NCBI RefSeq assembly: GCF_001746365.1
Contig: NZ_MJAJ01000055.1
Location: forward strand, 1-59,076
DNA from: Streptomyces sp. LUP30
Lineage (GTDB): Bacteria; Actinomycetota; Actinomycetes; Streptomycetales; Streptomycetaceae
Reading direction: 5' to 3'
DNA: 59,076 nt
Notes under the pieces: generated by a model
Databases searched by the model: none
What the model saw: only the letters and a program-made list of their open reading frames with translations
Told to the model about the DNA's origin: nothing
Position numbers and translations under genes: made by a program
Shown: positions 53,100-59,076 of the stretch, piece by piece
Numbering within the stretch: position 1 is the stretch's first letter
Layout of the letters: every line of letters begins with the position of its first letter

Positions 53100-53870
53100 A
53101 TGGACGACAGCCAGGTCGAGCGGTTCCTCGAGGACGGGTTCGTGAGGCTCGAAGGGGCTGTTCCGCCGCGGGTCGCCGAGGACTGCGCGGTGCTGCTGTG
53201 GCGGGAGACGGGGTACGACGCGGACGACCCCGGCACCTGGCAGGAGCCGGTGGTCCGGATCGGGGACATGGCACAGGGCCCGTTCGCCGCCGCGGCCAAC
53301 AGCGCGGCGCTGCACGAGGCGTTCGATCTGCTGGTGGGCGAGGGCCGCTGGACGCCGCGCTACTCGCTGGGCACCTTTCCGCTGCGTTTCCCGCACGAGT
53401 CCGAGCCCGACGACGCGGGCTGGCACATCGAGGGCAGCTACTACCCGGACGGTGCGACCTGGCCCTGGGCCGACGTCCGCTCCAGGGATCGCGCGCTTCT
53501 GATGTTGTTCCTGTTCAGCGAGGTGAGCGAGACCGACGCCCCGACCCGGGTCCGCGTCGGCTCCCATCTGGACGTGCCCCCGCTGCTGGAACCGTACGGC
53601 GAGCAGGGCGTCTCGATCCTCGAGATCGCGCCGCGTCTCGAGCGGGCCACCGCACACCGTCCGGTCGCCTACGCCACCGGACGCCCCGGTGACGTCTACC
53701 TCTGCCATCCGTTCCTGGTGCACGCCGCGCAGCCGCACCACGGGGAGCGCCCCCGGTTCCTCGCCCAGCCACCGCTGCATCCGGCCGCCCCCTTCGAACT
53801 GGAGCGGCCGGACGGGGACTACAGCGCGGTCGAGTTCGCGATCCGCCGGGGACTGGCCCGGGAGGGCTGA
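53100..53870 (+). CDS. Phytanoyl-CoA dioxygenase-family protein
   Basis: A 256-aa jelly-roll protein of the Fe(II)/2-oxoglutarate oxygenase group. The facial triad would be H109, E111 and H208 (GWHIEGSYY ... HPFLVHAA), so the usual Asp of HxD is Glu. R219 (RPRFLAQP) can hold 2-oxoglutarate. It probably hydroxylates a small molecule. ATG 53100 starts just past a short hairpin. Single gene divergent from the methyltransferase. Confidence 0.82.
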   Translation: MDDSQVERFLEDGFVRLEGAVPPRVAEDCAVLLWRETGYDADDPGTWQEPVVRIGDMAQGPFAAAANSAALHEAFDLLVGEGRWTPRYSLGTFPLRFPHESEPDDAGWHIEGSYYPDGATWPWADVRSRDRALLMLFLFSEVSETDAPTRVRVGSHLDVPPLLEPYGEQGVSILEIAPRLERATAHRPVAYATGRPGDVYLCHPFLVHAAQPHHGERPRFLAQPPLHPAAPFELERPDGDYSAVEFAIRRGLAREG

Positions 53871-53978
53871 GCGCCCCGGCGGATCACCGTCGCCTCACCG
53901 CGGACGCGGACCCCGGCGGACGCGGACCCCGACGGGGACCGTCGTCGCCGTACCGCGGTCGCGGACCGGCGCATCGGC

Positions 53979-55712
53979 CTACAGCGGCGGATAGGCGTTC
54001 TGCATCAGCTGCTGGAACTGGGCGGAGAACCAGTGCCCGGACAGCGGGGCGTTCGCCAGGGCGCCCGACATGCTGTTGCCGTTGCGCGCGTTGCCGGTGT
54101 AGGTGGGGTCGCACATCCGGTCGAAGCCCTTGCCCTCGTCGTTGGCGATGGCCGAGCTCGCGCCGTCCGACTCCCCCGGCGGCTTCATCCACACGTAGGC
54201 GTCGATCCCGGCGGCCGGCGCCGCCTTGGGACGCTCGCCGAGACCCGCGCCGGCCTGGTTGCACCAGTTGCCGATGTGGATCCGGCGGTCGTAACGGCCG
54301 CCGTTGACATAGGTGTCCACGCTGGTCGTGGCGCCCGGGCCGGCGGGCCGGGCGGAGCCGCCCCAGCCGTTGCGGGAGGTGTCGATCAGCATGCCGATGT
54401 CGGACCGGAAGCCGGTGGTCACCAGCTGGTTGCGGAAGGCCTGGGCGTACGACAGCTCGTCGACGTAGCGGTTCCAGTCCACCCACTTGGACTCACGGAC
54501 CGACTTGCCGGCCACCGAGTCGTTGATGGTGAAGTTGTTCTCCTTCAGGGCGCTGAAGTTGGCCGTGTTGGTGATGAAGCCGTGCACGTCGTCGACGGTC
54601 GCGCCCTCCGCGGTGGCGGCTTGGTACAAGATCTGGGCGGAGGGGGCGAAGTTGTCGTCCCAGCCGAGCCAGCCGTGGTGACCGGCGTCGATGTAGTTGT
54701 AGACGTTGGGGATCGCGCCGAGCTTGTTCAGCGCGTAACCGACGCCCTTCACGTAGTTGCCGTTGGCCTTCATGGTGTCGCAGGCCGGGGTGGCCGTGGC
54801 CTTGCCTCCGGTGTTGGTGACGAGGTTCGGCAGCGAGTCGATCTCGACGGTGGTGACGATCCGCAGGCCCGCGTACTTGCTGTCCGAGAGGATCGCCGCG
54901 ATCGGGTCGATGAACTGCGTCTTGTACTTGTCGATCTCCGTCGGGCCGAGCTCACCGTTGGAGGCGAGGGCCGAGCAGTCCCGTCCGGGAAGGTCGTAGA
55001 CGACCAGCTGCACGACTTCCTCGCCGCTGCCCTTCTGGGCGAGGGCCGCGTCGAGGTGGGCGCGCAGGCCCATGCCGCCGTTGGCTCCGTTGATGGCCGC
55101 GATGCGGTCGAGCCAGACACCGGTGGGCTGGTTGGAGACGCGGCTGCCGCCCGGTTCGGCCGCCGCGTGCGCGGACCATTCGGGGTTCACGTAGACCTTG
55201 GCGCCTGCGTAGGGGTTGTCGACCTTGGTGGAACCGCCGGGGCCGGTGGGGCCGGGGTCGGTCGGGCCGGGATCGGTGGGACCGCCGGTTCCGCCGTCGA
55301 CGTTGCAGGTCACGCCGTCGAGGGTGAACGTGGTCGGGACCGCGTTGGTGCCGCTGTAGGTCCCCTGGAACCCGAAGCTGACCGAACCGCCGGTCGCCAG
55401 CGTCCCGTTGTAGGTCTCGTTGGCGGCGGTGACGGCCGTGCCGGACTGGGTGACCTTCGCGTTCCACGCGCTGGTGACCTTCTGGCTTCCGGCGTACGCC
55501 CACTTCACCGCCCAACTCGACTTGGCGGCGGAGTTGTTGGTCACGGTGACGGCGGCGGTGAAGCCGCTGCCCCAGTCGTTCTGCACCTTGTAGTCGACGC
55601 TGCACGGGATGGCGGCGATGCCCGGATCGCCGGGGACGACCGCGAGCGCCGTCCCGGAGGCGCCGGCGACCAGCGCCAGCGCGGCGAGTACCGCTGTTCT
55701 GCTACGGCTCAT
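53979..55712 (-). CDS. Secreted GH6 cellobiohydrolase with CBM2
   Basis: A 577-aa secreted enzyme. The signal peptide (about 1-24) is followed by a CBM2 (36-137, framed by C37 and C136) and a Pro/Gly/Thr linker (138-165). The GH6 domain then begins NPYAGAKVYVNPEWSAHA. GH6 signatures VVYDLPGRDCSA (237-248) and VEIDSLPNLV are present, the latter in the form of exo-acting cellobiohydrolases. It releases cellobiose from non-reducing ends. It lies 210 bp downstream of the GH5 gene on the same strand; no CebR box of its own is seen, so it may depend on read-through. Confidence 0.93.
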   Translation of the reverse strand: MSRSRTAVLAALALVAGASGTALAVVPGDPGIAAIPCSVDYKVQNDWGSGFTAAVTVTNNSAAKSSWAVKWAYAGSQKVTSAWNAKVTQSGTAVTAANETYNGTLATGGSVSFGFQGTYSGTNAVPTTFTLDGVTCNVDGGTGGPTDPGPTDPGPTGPGGSTKVDNPYAGAKVYVNPEWSAHAAAEPGGSRVSNQPTGVWLDRIAAINGANGGMGLRAHLDAALAQKGSGEEVVQLVVYDLPGRDCSALASNGELGPTEIDKYKTQFIDPIAAILSDSKYAGLRIVTTVEIDSLPNLVTNTGGKATATPACDTMKANGNYVKGVGYALNKLGAIPNVYNYIDAGHHGWLGWDDNFAPSAQILYQAATAEGATVDDVHGFITNTANFSALKENNFTINDSVAGKSVRESKWVDWNRYVDELSYAQAFRNQLVTTGFRSDIGMLIDTSRNGWGGSARPAGPGATTSVDTYVNGGRYDRRIHIGNWCNQAGAGLGERPKAAPAAGIDAYVWMKPPGESDGASSAIANDEGKGFDRMCDPTYTGNARNGNSMSGALANAPLSGHWFSAQFQQLMQNAYPPL

Positions 55713-55922
55713 GAGTGCGGGTTTCCTTCTTGGTTGCGGGAGTTTGTCCGTTTCTTCGGTGTTTCTGTTCGGTGTGCGTTTGCGGTGCGAGGGTCCGACC
55801 CGCGGGACCGCAGGCGGCTCCTGCCCCGGGGGCCCGCGCCCGACGGACGGACGCCGGGTGGATCCCGTGCCGGGCGGATCCTGTTCGGACGGCCCCATGT
55901 CCGCGGGGCCGGCTCGTGGCGC

Positions 55923-57422
55923 CTATCCCTGGAGTGCGCGCAGATGGTCGCGCAGGCCGGTGCCGTACGCCGTGGGCGTACCGTCGTAGCCCGAGATCAG
56001 GGACGGCCCCGCCGAGCAGTCCCAGGAGTTCCACGTCCAGCCCAGATAGGACAGGCCGTGGTCGTCGAACCACTTCATGACCTGGTCGACGAAACCGTGC
56101 GAGCAGGTGTTCTCCCCGATCTCCCCGGCCACGAGCGGCACGCGGGCGGCCACGGGAGCGAGCGTCGAGTTCCAGCAGCCGGCGTCGGCGCAGCTGTTGA
56201 AGTTGTACACGTGGTACGCGGCGGCGAGATTGCCGGTCGGGTCGTCGGGCTTGTACGTCAGCCACTGGCCGAGGTCGTTGGAGTAGGCGAGCCCTCCGGC
56301 CAGGACCACGTTCCGGGCGCCGGTCGCCCGTACCGAGTCGACGAGATCCTGCATTCCGGCGACCTGGTACCCGATGCCGGGGCAGGAGCCGCCGTCTCGC
56401 CAGCACTGCCACGCCTGGGCGGTCGTGGAGGTGGCACGGTCCGGGTAGGGCTCGTTGAACAGGTCGAAGGCGACGGCCGTGTCGTTCTTGAACGTGTTCG
56501 CCACCGACGTCCAGAACGCCGGGGCGTACTGCATGTCGGGCATCGGCTTCTGGCAGGTGGCGTGCACGTCGGAACAGCCCGCCGAGTTGCCCGTGTACTG
56601 GCCGTAGGTCCAGTGCAGTTCGACGATCGGCGTCATGGCGTGCGCCTTGACGCGGGCCACCAACTGCTTGACGGCGTTGACGTAGTTGGCGCCGCCGTAG
56701 GCGGGGTCGATGTTCGACAGGCCCAGCCAGCACTCCTCGTTGAGGGGGATCCGGACGGTGTTCACCCTCCAGTCCGCGATCGCCTTGACGGCCGCGTCGT
56801 CGACCGGGCCGTCCCAGATGCCGCGCCCCTGGACGCACATGAACTCGCCGCCCGAGCGGTTCACGCCGAGGAGACGGCGGTTCCCGCCGTCGGCGTCCAC
56901 GAGCTTGTTCCCCGAGACGTGCAACGCGGGCGGACCGTCACCCGGACCCGGCGGGTCCGTCGAGGGCGGCGCGGTGGGTGTGGGGGTGGGCGTGGGGGTG
57001 GGGGTGGGGTCGACGTTGCAGGTCGTGCCGTTGAGCCTGAACGCCGCGGGTACGGTGTTCGTGCCCGACCTGGAGGCGACGAACCCCGCGCTGACGCTCG
57101 CACCGGAGGGCAGGGAGCCGTTCCAGCTCTCGTTCACGGCGGTGACCGTCGTGCCGGACTGGGACCACTCGGCACTCCAGCCCTGGGTGACCTTCTGACC
57201 GTTCGCGAAGTCGAAGGCGAGGCTCCAACCGGTCACGGCCGCCGAGTTGTTGGTGATGGTCACGGCGCCCTGAAAGCCGGCGTCCCACTGACCGGTGACG
57301 GAGTACTCCACCGTGCAGGCAGACGCGGCCCCCTGCGCCGTGACGACCGGCAGCAGGGCGCCCGCGACGAGGGCGACCGTGCCGGCTACGGCGAGAAGTG
57401 CTGAACGCGCGGGGTGTCGCAT
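55923..57422 (-). CDS. Secreted GH5 endo-beta-1,4-glucanase with CBM2
   Basis: A 499-aa secreted cellulase: signal peptide (1-33), CBM2 (36-137), a PTPTPT linker (139-165) and a GH5 catalytic barrel. The acid/base is E324 (DLFNEPYPD) and the nucleophile E434 (VAGEIGENTC). It cuts internal bonds of cellulose. ATG 57422 has AAGGAG 7 bases upstream. A CebR-like box lies 49 bp upstream and a perfect one about 190 bp upstream, shared with the divergent GH48 gene. Confidence 0.94.
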   Translation of the reverse strand: MRHPARSALLAVAGTVALVAGALLPVVTAQGAASACTVEYSVTGQWDAGFQGAVTITNNSAAVTGWSLAFDFANGQKVTQGWSAEWSQSGTTVTAVNESWNGSLPSGASVSAGFVASRSGTNTVPAAFRLNGTTCNVDPTPTPTPTPTPTAPPSTDPPGPGDGPPALHVSGNKLVDADGGNRRLLGVNRSGGEFMCVQGRGIWDGPVDDAAVKAIADWRVNTVRIPLNEECWLGLSNIDPAYGGANYVNAVKQLVARVKAHAMTPIVELHWTYGQYTGNSAGCSDVHATCQKPMPDMQYAPAFWTSVANTFKNDTAVAFDLFNEPYPDRATSTTAQAWQCWRDGGSCPGIGYQVAGMQDLVDSVRATGARNVVLAGGLAYSNDLGQWLTYKPDDPTGNLAAAYHVYNFNSCADAGCWNSTLAPVAARVPLVAGEIGENTCSHGFVDQVMKWFDDHGLSYLGWTWNSWDCSAGPSLISGYDGTPTAYGTGLRDHLRALQG

Positions 57423-57470
57423 GAGCGACTCCTTGCAGCTCAGGCGCGTCGTGACAGACGCGTCGACTGA

Positions 57471-57484
57471 TGGAACCGCTCCCA
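57471..57484. promoter_or_regulatory. CebR-like operator, GH5 side
   Basis: TGGAACCGCTCCCA matches the cellulose-regulator CebR box TGGGAGCGCTCCCA at 12 of 14 positions and lies 49 bp upstream of the GH5 start. Confidence 0.8.
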
Positions 57485-57612
57485 CTGGTGCCTCGAAGCT
57501 AGCGCCACGTGCTGGCAAAGAACAGAGGCGTCACTGACTTTCCCTCAAGTTGAGGTGTCGAATCTTTTCGACTCTTCAAGCACCTTGACCGCGTTCACCC
57601 CCATCCCCACTA

Positions 57613-57626
57613 TGGGAGCGCTCCCA
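57613..57626. promoter_or_regulatory. Perfect CebR operator, GH48 side
   Basis: TGGGAGCGCTCCCA is the exact palindromic CebR consensus, 60 bp upstream of the GH48 start. In Streptomyces the LacI-family repressor CebR leaves this site when cello-oligosaccharides are present. Confidence 0.93.
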
Positions 57627-57686
57627 CTGGTTCAAGGCTTGTTGCTCCTCCCCCCACTTCTTCCGAGCCGCAAGGAGGACCAGCAC

Positions 57687-59076
57687 ATGGATCCCTCACG
57701 CAGACGCCGCGGCGCGCGGCGCCTGTGGACCGCCTTCGTGGCGGCCCTCGCCCTCCCCTTCGCCATGCTGAGCACCAGCACAACCCCCGCACAGGCAGCG
57801 GGTGTTCAGTGCAATGTGGACTACAAGACCAATGACTGGGGCTCCGGTTTCACCGCGGATCTGACCCTCACCAACCGCGGCACGGACGCCATCAACGGCT
57901 GGACGCTGACGTACTCCTACGCGGGCAACCAGAAGCTGTCGAACGGCTGGAACGGCAGCTGGGCGCAGTCCGGTCAGCAGATCACGGTGAACAACGCGTC
58001 GTACAACGGGACGATCGCGGCGGGCGACGCTGACGTACTCCTACGCGGGCAACCAGAAGCTGTCGAACGGCTGGAACGGCAGCTGGGCGCAGTCCGGTCA
58101 GCAGATCACGGTGAACAACGCGTCGTACAACGGGACGATCGCGGCGGGCGCGGCGGTCAGCACGGGTGCGCAGTTCACCTACAGCGGCACGAACGCCGCT
58201 CCCGCGAGCTTCTCGGTCAACGGCACCGCCTGCGTCGGCGCGCACCAGCCGCCGGTCACGGTGCTGACCAGCCCGAGCGCGGGCGCCGTCTACACGCAGG
58301 GCGACGCGGTGCCGCTCGCGGCGACCGCCGCGGCCGCCGACAACGCGACGATCACCAAGATCGAGTTCTACGACGACACGACCCTGCTGGGCACGGACAC
58401 GAGCGCGCCGTACACCCTGTCCGCGTCCGGCCTCTCCGTGGGCAGTCACTCGCTGGTCGCCAAGGCGTACGACAGCCTGGGCGCGTCGGCGGCGTCGACC
58501 CCGGTCGGCGTCACGGTCGCGTCGGGACCGGCCGTGGTGGCCTCCGCAAGCCAACTTGCCGTGCAACAGGGCAAGACGGGCACCTACTCGCTGAAGCTCT
58601 CGACCCAGCCGTCGGCGAACGTGACCGTCACGACCGCCCGGACCACGGGCAACACGGGACTGACGGTGACGGGCGGCGCGAGCCTCACCTTCACGCCCTC
58701 CAACTGGAGCACCGCCCAGAACGTGACCGTCACCGCGGACGCCTCGGGCACGGGTGCGGCGACCTTCGAGTCGACGGCCGCCGGGCACGCCAAGGCCTCG
58801 GTCACGGCCACCGAGATCCCGGGCGCCAAGGCGTACGACGCCCGGTTCCTGGACCTCTACGGCAAGATCACCAACCCGGCGAACGGCTACTTCTCCCCCG
58901 CGGGCATCCCCTACCACTCGGTCGAGACGCTGATCGTCGAGGCCCCCGACCAGGGCCACGAGACCACCTCGGAGGCCTACAGCTACCTGCTGTGGCTGCA
59001 GGCCATGTACGGCAAGGTCACCGGCGACTGGTCGAAGTTCAACGGCGCCTGGGCAATCATGGAGAAGTACATGATC
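57687..59076 (+). pseudogene. Secreted CBM2-GH48 cellobiohydrolase, frame broken, 3' end outside window
   Basis: ATG 57687 (AAGGAGG 8 bases upstream) opens a protein with a signal peptide ending near QAAG, then a CBM2 from VQCNVDYKTNDWGSG. At 58026 an exact 124-bp tandem duplication shifts the frame by one. The true reading resumes in the +1 frame as AAGAAVSTGAQFTYSG, then an Ig-like module (PPVTVLTSPSAGAVYTQGDA), a second beta module, and the GH48 domain FLDLYGKITNPANGYFS and VEAPDQGHETTSEAYSYL. The original frame stays open as nonsense to the window end, so the GH48 domain is not made. The processive reducing-end cellulase would be lost unless the duplication is an assembly error. Confidence 0.85.
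57902..58150 (+). repeat. Exact 124-bp tandem duplication
   Basis: The segment starting GACGCTGACGTACTCCTACG at 57902 is repeated at 58026, identical over the whole 124 bp and ending GCGGCGGGCG at 58026 and 58150. Since 124 is 3 x 41 + 1, it changes the reading frame of the GH48 gene within its CBM2. Confidence 0.97.

Noticed and set aside
54033..57404. 1123-codon open frame on the plus strand
   Set aside because: It runs antisense to the GH6 and GH5 genes, whose signal peptides, CBM2 domains and active sites are clear. The long frame follows from GC-rich third positions.
57982..58959. 325-codon minus-strand frame opposite the GH48 gene
   Set aside because: Arg/Gly/Val-rich shadow of the CBM2/GH48 coding strand with no recognisable domain.

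Overview
The window is about 59 kb of very GC-rich, densely coding DNA with GTG/ATG starts preceded by AGGAG-type ribosome sites. It carries a conservon (cvn operon), twin-arginine and lipobox signal peptides, CBM2-linked cellulases and CebR-type operators. All of this points to a Streptomyces chromosome, probably an accessory-rich arm region. From memory the gene content recalls the S. coelicolor SCO65xx-66xx region, but I could not check this. I see no transposase, integrase, rRNA or CRISPR array. One tRNA (Leu, GAG) is present.

Layout. (1) 1-3.8 kb: a translationally coupled minus-strand set (MDR dehydrogenase, PTPS-like protein, GT4 glycosyltransferase, start of one more gene) divergent from a CDP-alcohol phosphatidyltransferase; end product unknown. 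(2) 3.8-8.4 kb: an operon of GNAT acetyltransferase, family-5 binding lipoprotein and a fused two-module permease with no ATPase, next to a Zur-like box and a decayed MinD-like ATPase gene. (3) 8.4-10.6 kb: a hypothetical gene, an alpha/beta hydrolase and a 5 x 46-bp minisatellite. (4) 10.6-17.3 kb: a beta-1,3-glucan locus with a sugar ABC importer and GH1 beta-glucosidase divergent from a secreted GH55 exo-beta-1,3-glucanase. (5) 17.3-24 kb: LLM oxidoreductase, EF-G paralogue, secreted hydrolase, RlaP-like nucleotidyltransferase, lipoprotein. (6) 24-29.8 kb: a trans-4-hydroxy-proline catabolic operon (three-subunit D-hydroxyproline dehydrogenase, deaminase, epimerase) with its GntR regulator.

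(7) 29.9-36.9 kb: a flavin monooxygenase convergent with an indole prenyltransferase. The prenyltransferase is preceded by a short coupled ORF containing a terminator-like hairpin. Next to it lies a conservon (cvnA-D plus a CYP157-like P450 lacking EXXR). (8) 37.3-42.9 kb: tRNA-Leu, MarR, GntR, a KAS III enzyme, an OFA-family MFS carrier with its 45-aa small subunit, a remnant of a formate dehydrogenase gene, and fdhD. (9) 43.1-47.9 kb: a frameshifted isochorismatase pseudogene, a MarR/quinone-reductase divergent pair with two operators, a bile-acid-symporter-like carrier divergent from a LysR regulator, and a deletion scar carrying the ends of an Lrp and a transporter gene. (10) 48.2-53.9 kb: acyl-CoA synthetase, aldo/keto reductase, SDR with a MerR-type operator, methyltransferase, phytanoyl-CoA dioxygenase-like protein. 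(11) 54-59 kb: a cellulase cluster with GH6 and GH5 (minus) divergent from GH48 (plus). A perfect CebR box sits between GH5 and GH48, and the GH48 frame is broken by an exact 124-bp tandem duplication.

The metabolic theme is scavenging of plant and fungal polymers (cellulose, beta-1,3-glucan) and hydroxyproline, with a small indole-terpenoid locus. Several genes are visibly decaying (ATPase, formate dehydrogenase, isochorismatase, lrp/transporter, GH48), as expected in a plastic chromosome arm.
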